Source: Aphodosoma sp045631465 (GTDB lineage Bacteria > Bacteroidota > Bacteroidia > Bacteroidales > Paludibacteraceae). From it: 24,992 bases of DNA. Within the stretch, counting starts at the first letter, position 1, and each line of letters begins with the position of its first letter. The stretch spans positions 1-24,992 of the forward strand of contig JAZQUV010000025.1 of the NCBI GenBank assembly GCA_045631465.1. Reading direction: 5' to 3'. Shown one piece after another: positions 1-6,878 of this stretch. The notes below the pieces were generated by a model. The model saw only the letters and a program-made list of their open reading frames with translations. It had not been told where the DNA came from and ran no database searches. The translations under genes were made by a program, and so were the position numbers.

Positions 1-1
1 T

Positions 2-214
2 TGGGAAGTTGAACCATCGAAGAAAGACCCTACCATGGCGCAGTTGGCTCAGCAAGAGCGTTTCGCCCAAGCTGCTTCTAAGGCTGCCGATGATATGGCT
101 GATATCGATAAAAAAGCCGAATGGCAAGCTATCGCCGATGCCTCTAATGGCAAGTATAAAACCGCTCGTGGTGCCGCCTTCGCTGCTTACTATGCCGAAG
201 CCGGTAACGAATAA
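2..214 (+). CDS. 3' end of an unidentified protein (partial, truncated by window edge)
   Basis: The frame is open from the first bases to a TAA at 212-214 and gives 70 residues of the C-terminus of a longer protein. The segment is rich in Ala, Lys, Asp and Glu, looks helical, and ends in AEAGNE. It uses GCT/GCC alanine codons heavily and looks GC-richer than the intergenic DNA, as expected for a real, well-expressed gene. There is no membrane segment or motif I recognise. An ATG within the fragment (36-38) is in frame, but the upstream codons are open too, so the gene probably begins outside the window. The gene converges on the HTH gene across a shared hairpin at 227-270. Function unknown. 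Confidence 0.6.
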   Translation, partial: WEVEPSKKDPTMAQLAQQERFAQAASKAADDMADIDKKAEWQAIADASNGKYKTARGAAFAAYYAEAGNE

Positions 215-226
215 GCGCCTATAGGC

Positions 227-270
227 AAAAAAAAATGAGACTGCAGAAAGTTTATCTTTGTGCAGTCTCA
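227..270. terminator. Bidirectional intrinsic terminator between convergent genes
   Basis: A perfect 10-bp inverted repeat, TGAGACTGCA (236-245) and TGCAGTCTCA (261-270), encloses a 15-nt loop in which AAAG/CTTT can pair further. On the minus strand the hairpin is followed by nine U (plus-strand A run 227-235), a classic rho-independent terminator for the HTH gene. On plus the tail TTATG is weaker, but the hairpin follows the stop at 214 closely and could serve both genes. Confidence 0.85.
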
Positions 271-295
271 TTATGCTATATCTAAGTAGCAATTC

Positions 296-547
296 TTAGT
301 GTGCTTCTTCCAAAATGCGTTGTGCAAATTCGAGAATTGTTGTGTCATCGAGTTGTACCATACCACCGTCAGGACCTGGTTCAATGTGAACACCGCAGCC
401 AGAGCCATCTTTATAGTTATGACCACCGAAATAGTTACGCACTGTTTCTACTGAAAGTCCCAATTCGTCGGCAATACGTTGCATACTGCCATCTGGCAAT
501 GAATCTTTGATACGACGCAATTCGTTAAATGTGATTGTTTTAGTCAT
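296..547 (-). CDS. Small helix-turn-helix DNA-binding protein
   Basis: This is an 83-residue protein with a clear helix-turn-helix near residues 22-42 (core IADELGLSVETVRNYF), of the type seen in LacI-like and other small regulators: helix, tight GLS turn, recognition helix. The C-terminal half is Gly/Asp-rich (KDGSGCGVHIEPGPDGG) and ends in a short helix (TTILEFAQRILEEA). No ligand-binding domain or membrane segment is visible. It probably works as a dimer, since such short HTH proteins usually do. It is monocistronic, has its own Bacteroides-type promoter at 596-627 and ends at a strong terminator. The promoter spacer is framed by inverted GTGGTGT copies, which suggests autoregulation. Its targets cannot be read from the sequence. 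Confidence 0.8.
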   Translation of the reverse strand: MTKTITFNELRRIKDSLPDGSMQRIADELGLSVETVRNYFGGHNYKDGSGCGVHIEPGPDGGMVQLDDTTILEFAQRILEEAH

Positions 548-589
548 AGTGATTAGTATTTAAAAGTTAATATTAAGTTAAGTTTTTTC

Positions 590-627
590 GTGGTGTAAAT
601 ATAGAACTTTTTTTTCACACCACCAAA
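590..627 (-). promoter_or_regulatory. Promoter of the HTH gene with an inverted-repeat operator candidate
   Basis: On minus, TTTG (plus CAAA, 624-627) and TATATTTA (plus 596-603) lie exactly 20 nt apart and match the Bacteroides -33/-7 layout, with one mismatch in the -7 box. Start of transcription would fall near 589, giving a leader of about 40 nt. GTGGTGT at 590-596 and its exact inverse ACACCAC at 617-623 bracket the spacer. Confidence 0.55.
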
Positions 628-670
628 CTTTTTTCGAATTATTTTTCAAAATATGCTACATAACATAAAA

Positions 671-705
671 AGTTGAAGGTTGAAAGTTGAGAGTTGAAAG
701 TTAAA
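671..705. repeat. Heptad tandem repeat, 5 units of AGTTGAA type
   Basis: Five consecutive 7-bp units are seen: AGTTGAA, GGTTGAA, AGTTGAG, AGTTGAA, AGTTAAA. The tract sits in the 224-bp spacer between the HTH gene and the PAP2 gene. It is one of several 7-bp-period tracts in this window, each with a different core but all containing TGA on one strand. Confidence 0.8.
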
Positions 706-771
706 TCTACTTTATATGACTTCGGTGGTGTAGAGTCTCTACCTTATAAACAACAAGTTAAAGCATACGCC

Positions 772-1329
772 CTACGTACTACACAACTTTATCCGCAGAA
801 ATAGTCGATAAACTACAAATCCTACAAAAATGCCTAAAATGGCTCCACAAACTACGTCGCCTACATAGTGCACCCCAAGATAGACACGCGAATAGGCGGT
901 GAATAACGCCCAAATGGTGATGCCTAATACGTAATATCGATTGCGAATGATGCACGACGTGAATACTACGAAGGCAAAGGCGTTGGCTGAATGCGACGAT
1001 ACGAAACCATATTGCCCACCTCGATAGCCGTTGACGATATGTATCAGATGGGAGATTTCGGGATTGTGGGTTGGACGCAAACGAGCCACAAACGGTTTTA
1101 ATAAGGATGAAGATATCTGATCAGATAATAATATACACAAAGCAATACCACCCACAACATATAGAGAACTAATCCCCCATTTACGCCACATCCACACAAG
1201 CATCAAAACAATAAGAGGTATCCAAGTCCAAGTCTGAGTATAGATATAGAAAAAGTTGTCAAAGAATGGACTATGACAACTATTTATCGCTAAAGTAACA
1301 CTTTTATCTATATCAAGAATTGAAATCAT
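772..1329 (-). CDS. PAP2-family membrane phosphatase (lipid phosphate phosphatase type)
   Basis: This 185-residue polytopic protein carries the three PAP2 signatures: KPFVARLRP (78-86, KX6RP), SSHS (111-114, in place of PSGH) and SRVYLGVHYVGD (147-158, SRX5HX3D). Residues R85, H113, R148, H154 and D158 would form the vanadate-peroxidase-like phosphate site. Hydrophobic stretches lie near 35-48, 55-70, 118-128, 132-146 and 158-178. Family members dephosphorylate lipid phosphates such as undecaprenyl pyrophosphate or phosphatidylglycerol phosphate at the outer face of the inner membrane; the substrate here is not determinable. Its ATG overlaps the batE stop by 4 bp (ATGA), so it is probably translationally coupled to the bat cluster and its last member. 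No good terminator was found downstream. Confidence 0.88.
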   Translation of the reverse strand: MISILDIDKSVTLAINSCHSPFFDNFFYIYTQTWTWIPLIVLMLVWMWRKWGISSLYVVGGIALCILLSDQISSSLLKPFVARLRPTHNPEISHLIHIVNGYRGGQYGFVSSHSANAFAFVVFTSCIIRNRYYVLGITIWALFTAYSRVYLGVHYVGDVVCGAILGIFVGFVVYRLFLRIKLCST

Positions 1330-2078
1330 ATCTTTTCAATAGTTGTAGTTTGCAACCAACCAATATTACCATCAGCAAGGCGCACCTCCGACCAAGTTGA
1401 AAGAGTCGAAATAACATTAACCTTTGTACCTTCATGAATAACAAACACCTCCGTTCCACTATCATCAGGACTACTTTTAACCGAAACCGAACCCGAAAGC
1501 ACTATAGCTGCAGGATTATTCTCTACCAACGCTTTTATCTTAAAAGCATTAATCATCGTAAACACTGAAAAAAGAAGCAAAAACAAAGCCGAGAAGAAAG
1601 CTGTCTTACGCAACCACACCTTACGTCCAAAAAGATACATCAACGTCAAAATAAGCATACATACAAAGCCAATTATACTAGCATATGCCCACTGATTTGA
1701 CGTCATCATTTGCGCCAAAGCATCAAGCCACTCTGCAAGAAAAAATCGCTCAATAGGCTCAATCTTATCAGTCTTCATACGATTGACAAAATCAAGATTA
1801 AACTTTATATCTTCATTAGTAGGATCTAGTCGCAAAGCACGCTCATAGTTGAGTATTGCCAAACCAATCTGATTTGATTTATAGAGAGCATTGGCATAAT
1901 TGTAATAAAGGTCTGCCGACTCACCATACTGAAACATCGACTTATATAAATCGGCAGCAGCAGCATATTGTTTGTCAGCATACAACTGTTCTGCACGTTG
2001 CCAATCGTCAGACTGACAATACACAAGGCCAAGTGCACAATGCACCATCAATATTATAAATAGCAATATACGTTTCAT
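1326..2078 (-). CDS. batE: BatE, TPR and SH3-like membrane protein of the Bat cluster
   Basis: This 250-residue protein has an N-terminal hydrophobic signal sequence (1-20) and TPR repeats at about 25-100, including ADLYYNYANALYKSNQIGLA and the following helix pair. Two membrane segments follow (about 131-149 and 158-178), then a C-terminal SH3-like domain (about 191-250) with GTKVNVIST and GNIGWLQ. This layout is the usual one for BatE. It is presumed to be a scaffold in the periplasm or inner membrane for the BatA/BatB complex; its biochemical role is not established. A Cys at 21 follows the signal sequence, but the residue before it is Tyr, so it is a poor lipobox. The start overlaps the batD stop by 4 bp and the stop overlaps the PAP2 start. 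Confidence 0.88.
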   Translation of the reverse strand: MKRILLFIILMVHCALGLVYCQSDDWQRAEQLYADKQYAAAADLYKSMFQYGESADLYYNYANALYKSNQIGLAILNYERALRLDPTNEDIKFNLDFVNRMKTDKIEPIERFFLAEWLDALAQMMTSNQWAYASIIGFVCMLILTLMYLFGRKVWLRKTAFFSALFLLLFSVFTMINAFKIKALVENNPAAIVLSGSVSVKSSPDDSGTEVFVIHEGTKVNVISTLSTWSEVRLADGNIGWLQTTTIEKI

Positions 2079-3910
2079 CGTTTTATAGTATTTTCGAGTG
2101 TTGAAATGAGTTTTACTGTTGATTCAAACATATTGGTCATAGCCGTCTCTTTATTGCCAATTGGAGCATAACGCTCAAATTCGCAGTCATTCAATAATTG
2201 CATAAATTGAGCCACTACCTCATCAGACACACTATGTTGAGAAAGACGTAAGGCAATATTATCTTTGTTTAGTTGGCTCACAGGAATTGACAATTTATCA
2301 GAGAGATAACCCCAAAGAGATTTGAGAATTTCATCGTAGAAGGCATCTTTATTGCCTGATTTAAGTTGTTGCTCTGCCACTTTAAGGCGGCGACGCGCCA
2401 CTTTGTTGGCTTTCTTATTACGCATAAGAGCAACATTGGCATTGTCGCGTGCTTGTTTACGGAAAATAATGATAAGCAACAAAGTAATACACAAAGAAAC
2501 AATATAGAACAACCAGAAGAAAAGCGACCCTACAATGTTGCGATGAGGCACCTCAAGATGAGGTTCTGCAGTGGAAATATAGCGAATATCCGAAGCAAGT
2601 ACCTCAACCTTCTCTTGCCCAGTGAAATTGCTCACCACAGGCACATTTGATGCCGTTGACTCGCCTTTATTAACACGAATAGCAATTGGTTCGGTAGCTA
2701 AAGTCTTATATGAATCGGTGGTTATATCGAAATAACTGATTGTAGTAGCAGGGATAATAAAGTCGCCATCATGACGTGGTATAACAAGATACTCAATAGT
2801 TTTCGACCCAGTAAGTCCAGACTCAGTTGTATTGAAATTATTTACCGCTTTTGGTTCATATGCCTCAAAATCTTGAGGGAATTGCAACTGTGGATTTTTC
2901 AACATTTTTAGATTACCCGATCCTTGCAATTTAAGAGTGATGGTGATTGGCTGATTTGCCTCTACCTCGGTAATAGAAACTTTTTGAGTAAGTGCAAGTT
3001 TACCCACTAGACCAGAGAAATCGGATGGTCGTGGAGTTGGCAATGGCTCTACTTGTATGTTTAGTTTCGAAGTAGCAATAGGCTTCGACACCTCTTGGTA
3101 GGTATCAAAAAAGTCGTCGAAGAAACTACGAGGACGTTGTTGAGCAGAACGCACACGCACTATCACATCACACGTCATTGGCTCGATGGTCAACTGCCCA
3201 GTTTGCTGAGGAAAAAGAAGCACTTTGCGTAAATCATAGGTATAATAATTCACTCCATCATAATGCTCTGGCTGCATTGTGCGATTTTGAGGCAACTCGA
3301 TATCTTGTACCAAAAAGCCCTTGAAATCGGGGAATTTAGGAGCTTGTATATTAGTCACATCTACACGAGCATAGAGACGATAAGTGAGTTGAATTACCTC
3401 TTGCTCGCGCACCTTCTTGCGCGAGATGATAGGACGAATAAATAGATTATCAGACGTAATAGACTGCGACTGTTGCACTTGTGCCAATTGTTGAGAGCCT
3501 TGCTGCGACGAAGCTGTTTTGTCCTCAGGCAAGACTTTAATGTTTACTACATTGGAATAGTATTTCTCTTTATTAACTACGATAGTTGCCGACTGTATTT
3601 GGTAGTCGCCCTCTTTTTGTGGCAAAAGAGTGTAGGTATAGCGCACCTCTTTCGACGAGGTCATCTTACCATTGACCCACGAAGTGCTACTGCTTGTAGA
3701 GGTATATGGACCAGCTATAATTTCGAAGCCTTTGACCTCAGGAATATGCAAATCCTTACCATTCTCGTTGACAGAGAAAACAAGTTGGAAAGGTTGCCCT
3801 ACAATGACACGCTGTGGTGCCGATGCAGTGAATTTGATCTCATCAGCGGCATACGCAACCAACGACGTCAAAAGTGCAATTGTTAATATTAATAAGTTTT
3901 TTAATTTCAT
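2075..3910 (-). CDS. batD: BatD, oxygen-tolerance family protein
   Basis: The protein is 611 residues from the ATG at 3908-3910. It has a signal peptide (1-21, ending LVAYA), a long periplasmic region of immunoglobulin-like beta domains typical of BatD, one membrane helix near 459-483 and a cytoplasmic helical tail rich in Lys, Arg and Glu. A Gln/Ser-rich linker lies near 134-150. An ATG 30 nt upstream (3938-3940) is also in frame, but it lies inside a 7-bp repeat tract and would add a polar stretch before the signal peptide, so the internal start is preferred. BatD is thought to work with the VWA proteins BatA and BatB in envelope stress or aerotolerance; no enzymatic motif is visible. It is separated from batC by the repeat tract and coupled to batE. 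Confidence 0.9.
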   Translation of the reverse strand: MKLKNLLILTIALLTSLVAYAADEIKFTASAPQRVIVGQPFQLVFSVNENGKDLHIPEVKGFEIIAGPYTSTSSSTSWVNGKMTSSKEVRYTYTLLPQKEGDYQIQSATIVVNKEKYYSNVVNIKVLPEDKTASSQQGSQQLAQVQQSQSITSDNLFIRPIISRKKVREQEVIQLTYRLYARVDVTNIQAPKFPDFKGFLVQDIELPQNRTMQPEHYDGVNYYTYDLRKVLLFPQQTGQLTIEPMTCDVIVRVRSAQQRPRSFFDDFFDTYQEVSKPIATSKLNIQVEPLPTPRPSDFSGLVGKLALTQKVSITEVEANQPITITLKLQGSGNLKMLKNPQLQFPQDFEAYEPKAVNNFNTTESGLTGSKTIEYLVIPRHDGDFIIPATTISYFDITTDSYKTLATEPIAIRVNKGESTASNVPVVSNFTGQEKVEVLASDIRYISTAEPHLEVPHRNIVGSLFFWLFYIVSLCITLLLIIIFRKQARDNANVALMRNKKANKVARRRLKVAEQQLKSGNKDAFYDEILKSLWGYLSDKLSIPVSQLNKDNIALRLSQHSVSDEVVAQFMQLLNDCEFERYAPIGNKETAMTNMFESTVKLISTLENTIKR

Positions 3911-3935
3911 ATTATAATATATATTTGTTTCTTTT

Positions 3936-3977
3936 CTCATTCCTCACTCCTCATTCCTCATTCCTCATTCCTCATTA
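3936..3977. repeat. Heptad tandem repeat, 6 units of CTCATTC (minus GAATGAG)
   Basis: Six contiguous 7-bp units occur: CTCATTC, CTCACTC, then three CTCATTC and CTCATTA. They fill most of the batC-batD spacer and reach into the upstream in-frame ATG of batD. Read on the coding (minus) strand every unit holds TGA, and since 7 is not a multiple of 3 the tract puts stop codons in all three frames. Confidence 0.9.
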
Positions 3978-3980
3978 AAA

Positions 3981-4682
3981 CTACCAATCCTTTTCTACAC
4001 GATAACGTTTTGATTTTTGAGATTGTTGTTCTTTCACTTTTTCAAGCGTCTCTTTCTCGTCTTGACGCAAAGCTTCGAGTATCTGCTCAGCATTCTCTTT
4101 GGTCATACCTTGCTCTTCGGGCTGAGCTTGTTGTTGCTGCTGCTGTTGTTGCTCTTGTTCTTGCTGTTGTTGCTGATTTTGTTGTTGTTCTTCTTGTTTT
4201 TGCTCCTCTTGTTTTTGTTCTTGATTCTGTTGTTGTTGCTGTTGCTGCTGTTGCTGCTGTTTCAAGTGCTTTGCATAAGCAAGATTGTAACGAGTGTCGT
4301 GATCGTCGGGGTTAGCACGCAATGCTGCTTTGTAGGCTTCAATTGCCTCGTCTATCTTGTTGGCAGAGAGCAAAGCATTGCCTTGATTGTGATACGCCGC
4401 TGCGATACGACCTTTATCGTCACCAGCAAGTGCTGAGGCTTTGGCAAACTGCTCGGCCGCATCTTCAAACTTTTCTTGACGATAGAGCGAATTACCAAGA
4501 TTGAAATTGGCAGCAAAGCTAGAACCATTCTGGTCCAACCCTTTACGATAGCCAACTTCGGCTTCGACATATTTCTCGTCTTCGTAGAATTTATTACCTC
4601 GCTTAACATCTCTCCACTCTTTTTGCGCAAAAAGTGCCACTGGAGCAAGGAACAATATCAAAAATAAATATTTTTTCATCAT
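3981..4682 (-). CDS. batC: BatC, TPR protein with a long glutamine-rich tail
   Basis: This 233-residue secreted or periplasmic protein has a signal peptide (1-19, ending LFAQ) and TPR units over about 22-138, including AANFNLGNSLYRQEKFEDAA and AYHNQGNALLSANKIDEAIE. An extreme Gln/Glu tract follows (142-192) and then a charged helical end (RQDEKETLEKVKEQQ). BatC proteins from this phylum commonly carry TPRs followed by such a low-complexity region. They are thought to act as adaptors in the Bat complex. It lies 6 nt after batB. Two adjacent ATGs (4682 and 4679) are possible starts. The Gln tract is encoded by mixed CAA/CAG codons, so length changes by slippage are plausible. Confidence 0.9.
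   Translation of the reverse strand: MMKKYLFLILFLAPVALFAQKEWRDVKRGNKFYEDEKYVEAEVGYRKGLDQNGSSFAANFNLGNSLYRQEKFEDAAEQFAKASALAGDDKGRIAAAYHNQGNALLSANKIDEAIEAYKAALRANPDDHDTRYNLAYAKHLKQQQQQQQQQQQNQEQKQEEQKQEEQQQNQQQQQEQEQQQQQQQQAQPEEQGMTKENAEQILEALRQDEKETLEKVKEQQSQKSKRYRVEKDW
4107..4259. repeat. Trinucleotide-rich tract coding for polyglutamine in batC
   Basis: About 51 codons of batC (residues 142-192) are nearly all Gln or Glu, giving long TTG/CTG-like runs on the plus strand. CAA and CAG alternate irregularly, which should lower but not abolish replication slippage. The antisense frames read as poly-Leu or poly-Val and are not genes. Confidence 0.85.
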
Positions 4683-4688
4683 ACGGTG

Positions 4689-5708
4689 TTATTCAAACCA
4701 TTTATATTTGTTCAACTGCTTGTTTTGACGGTTGAGGATAAAGAACTCTATTATAAGGATAAACAATGCTATCCATGCAAAGATATAGAAACGATCGGCA
4801 TAATCGGCATATACTGCTGATTGAATTTCGCCTTGCTGCAACTGGGTCAATTGTTTAGAAATAGTGCGAAGTGCAATGTTGGAATTATCGGCACGCACAT
4901 AAACACCATCGCCAGCTTGTGCTATTTGCTGACACATCTGTTCGTTGAGTTTTGATACTACAACATTACCCTCTTTGTCTTTCCAAAACGACATGGTGCC
5001 TTGCACAGGAATAGGCGAGCCTTGCGGACTACCGAAACCTACTACGTTGACCATAATGCCTTTCTCGCGAGCCAATTTGGCTGCTGCAACAGCATCGTCC
5101 TCATGGTTTTCGCCATCGGTGAGTAGGATGATAGAGCGACCTATGTCTTTATTCTCTTCGCCAAACGATTTGATAGCCAAATCGAGCGCTGTACCAACAG
5201 CAGTACCTGGATTGGCTACGGATTTGGTTGTGATAGTAGAGAGGAACATCTTGGCTGATACGTTGTCGGCAGTCATAGGCAACTGAACCACAGCATCGCC
5301 AGAAAAAACGATGAGACCTACTTTATTATCGGGCATTTGGTCGATGAGTTTGGAGAGCATCATCTTGGCATTTTCGATACGCGAAGGAGCAACATCGGTG
5401 GCTAACATAGAATTAGAGACGTCGAGCACCATCATGACTTCGATGCCAGTAGTGTCGCTCTTCTCTAGTCGCGAACCAATTTGCGGACGCGCCAAAGCAA
5501 AAACGATTAGCACTAATGCAACTGCTAATAGATAGAACTTGAGTTGTGGACGGATATAAGATACATTAGGCATCAACGTGCGCAACAACTCGGGATTGCC
5601 AAACTGACGCAATCGACGACGTTGCACATAGACACCATAAATGAATAGTGCCACTAGCAAAACTACTAGTGATAGTAACCAAAATATGTGTGGATTAGCG
5701 AAACGCAT
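4689..5708 (-). CDS. batB: BatB, VWA-domain inner-membrane protein
   Basis: The protein has 339 residues with membrane helices at about 9-27 and 57-73 before a von Willebrand factor A domain, and a third near the C-terminus (about 307-325). The metal-ion-dependent adhesion site is complete: DVSNS (D96, S98, S100), T146 in LPMTAD, and D198 in LLTDGE. The VWA domain should face the periplasm and bind a divalent cation and a protein partner. BatA and BatB are paralogous and probably form a complex, with MoxR and DUF58 as chaperone partners. Upstream lies a 131-bp spacer with a heptad repeat tract and a possible internal -7 box. Confidence 0.92.
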   Translation of the reverse strand: MRFANPHIFWLLSLVVLLVALFIYGVYVQRRRLRQFGNPELLRTLMPNVSYIRPQLKFYLLAVALVLIVFALARPQIGSRLEKSDTTGIEVMMVLDVSNSMLATDVAPSRIENAKMMLSKLIDQMPDNKVGLIVFSGDAVVQLPMTADNVSAKMFLSTITTKSVANPGTAVGTALDLAIKSFGEENKDIGRSIILLTDGENHEDDAVAAAKLAREKGIMVNVVGFGSPQGSPIPVQGTMSFWKDKEGNVVVSKLNEQMCQQIAQAGDGVYVRADNSNIALRTISKQLTQLQQGEIQSAVYADYADRFYIFAWIALFILIIEFFILNRQNKQLNKYKWFE

Positions 5709-5713
5709 GATTA

Positions 5714-5760
5714 AATTGAGAATTGAGAATTGAGAATTGAAAATTGAGAATTGAGAATTG
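5714..5760. repeat. Heptad tandem repeat, 6.7 units of AATTGAG
   Basis: Units at 5714, 5721, 5728, 5742 and 5749 are exactly AATTGAG. The unit at 5735 is AATTGAA, and a partial AATTG closes the tract at 5760. It begins six bases from the batB start codon, in the batA-batB spacer, so it would lie in the batB leader RNA (as CTCAATT repeats). Confidence 0.9.
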
Positions 5761-5761
5761 C

Positions 5762-5775
5762 ATACCCAAAGGTAT
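5762..5775 (-). promoter_or_regulatory. Possible internal -7 box / small palindrome before batB
   Basis: ATACC-CAAA-GGTAT is a perfect 5-bp hairpin. Read on minus it contains TACCTTTG (plus 5767-5774), an exact match to the Bacteroides -7 consensus TAnnTTTG. No TTTG is found at the right distance for a -33 box, so this is only a candidate internal promoter for batB-batE. Confidence 0.3.
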
Positions 5776-5839
5776 ATGTCTACTCTCTATAACTTTAAAA
5801 AAAATCTTAGGTATGATGGTATCTGTTATCTATTTTTGG

Positions 5840-6829
5840 TTATGGCAAGCGACGCAAAATAGTATTTCGGATTAAGAGTTCGAATACAAGAAGGAAGAAT
5901 GCAGCCAAGAGATATGGGAAAAATTCTTCTTGTTTTTTGCGATATTCGCGCACTTGGAGTTTGGTTTTCTCCATTTGATCAATCTCGGCATATATCGCAC
6001 TAAGAGTGGCATTGTCGGTTGCACGGAAGTGACTACCTCCAGTCATCTGAGCTATTTGTTGAAGCACCTCTTCGTCGATTTCGACAGGCACATTTTGATA
6101 TTGTATGCCAAAAGGAGTTTGAAATGGATATGGAGCCATGCCATGCTTACCTACGGCGATGGTATATACTCGCACACCCATCTTTTTGGCTATCTCAGCC
6201 GCAGTGAGAGGGGCAATGTCGCCAGCATTGTTGGACCCGTCGGTGAGGAGGATGACAACCTTAGATTTGGCTTTGCTATCTTTGATGCGGTCGACAGCAC
6301 GAGCAAGTCCAAGACCAATAGCAGTGCCATCTTCGATGCCCATTTCGCCAAACTTGACGGCATTGATCAAATTGGTGAGTACGGCATGGTCGGTAGTGAG
6401 CGGACATTGAGTGAAACTTTCGCCAGCAAATATGACCAAACCAACATTGTCGTCGGGACGGTCGGCCACAAAACGTATTGCTACATCCTTCGCTGCCTCG
6501 AGACGATTAGGTTTGAGGTCTTCAGCCAACATAGTGCCCGATATGTCGAGCGAGAGCATGATGTCGATACCTTCGGTAGACTCTTTGCGATAGCTATTCG
6601 ATGACTGTGGTCGCGCGATTGTTATTATCAAAAAGAACAATGCAGCACAACGCAAAGCGAACACAAGATGAAAGAAATAGTGTCGGCGAGTGCGAGGAAT
6701 TTTTGAAAATGGCTGTGTAGTAGAAACTTGTAGGCTCGCATCTGACTGATATTGCTTGAAAATATACCAAGCAATCATAGGCACGAGCAACAAGAGTAGC
6801 CATAGATATTCGGGATTGTTGAATGTCAT
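5840..6829 (-). CDS. batA: BatA, VWA-domain inner-membrane protein
   Basis: This 329-residue protein has the same plan as BatB: membrane helices at about 8-24 and 52-72, a VWA domain from about 88, and a C-terminal helix near 304-322. Its metal site reads DISGT (D95, S97, T99) with T145 or T146 in CPLTTD and D197 in LLTDGS. The third MIDAS position is Thr instead of the more usual Ser, a conservative change that should still bind metal. BatA is the first of the paired VWA proteins in the cluster. It starts 49 nt after the accessory protein gene; that spacer contains short GTTGAAAA-like repeats. Together with BatB it is presumed to form the periplasmic core of the Bat system. Confidence 0.92.
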   Translation of the reverse strand: MTFNNPEYLWLLLLLVPMIAWYIFKQYQSDASLQVSTTQPFSKIPRTRRHYFFHLVFALRCAALFFLIITIARPQSSNSYRKESTEGIDIMLSLDISGTMLAEDLKPNRLEAAKDVAIRFVADRPDDNVGLVIFAGESFTQCPLTTDHAVLTNLINAVKFGEMGIEDGTAIGLGLARAVDRIKDSKAKSKVVILLTDGSNNAGDIAPLTAAEIAKKMGVRVYTIAVGKHGMAPYPFQTPFGIQYQNVPVEIDEEVLQQIAQMTGGSHFRATDNATLSAIYAEIDQMEKTKLQVREYRKKQEEFFPYLLAAFFLLVFELLIRNTILRRLP

Positions 6830-6836
6830 AAATCGT

Positions 6837-6859
6837 GTTGAAAAGTGAAAAGTTGAAAG
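6837..6859. repeat. Short GTTGAAAA/GTGAAAA/GTTGAAAG tandem repeat
   Basis: Three imperfect 7-8 bp units lie just upstream of batA, in the 49-bp spacer after the accessory gene. They resemble the tract at 671-705. The short length makes this a weak example of the heptad repeats in this window. Confidence 0.5.
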
Positions 6860-6878
6860 AATTACAAACTATTCAATA

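Noticed and set aside
730..742. Hairpin GTAGA/TCTAC as terminator of the PAP2 gene
   Set aside because: It has only 5 bp and no U run follows on minus.
3473..3886. 137-residue plus-strand frame inside batD
   Set aside because: It is antisense to a well-supported gene, has no start context and no recognisable domain.
3908..3940. Upstream ATG adding 10 residues to BatD
   Set aside because: It falls in a heptad repeat and puts a polar stretch before an otherwise complete signal peptide.
4010..4436. Long plus-strand frames rich in Leu or Val
   Set aside because: They are the antisense of the batC glutamine tract; composition is an artefact of the trinucleotide repeat.
5840..6829. Thr instead of Ser in the BatA metal site as a sign of inactivation
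   Set aside because: Thr can supply the same hydroxyl ligand and the remaining MIDAS residues are present.
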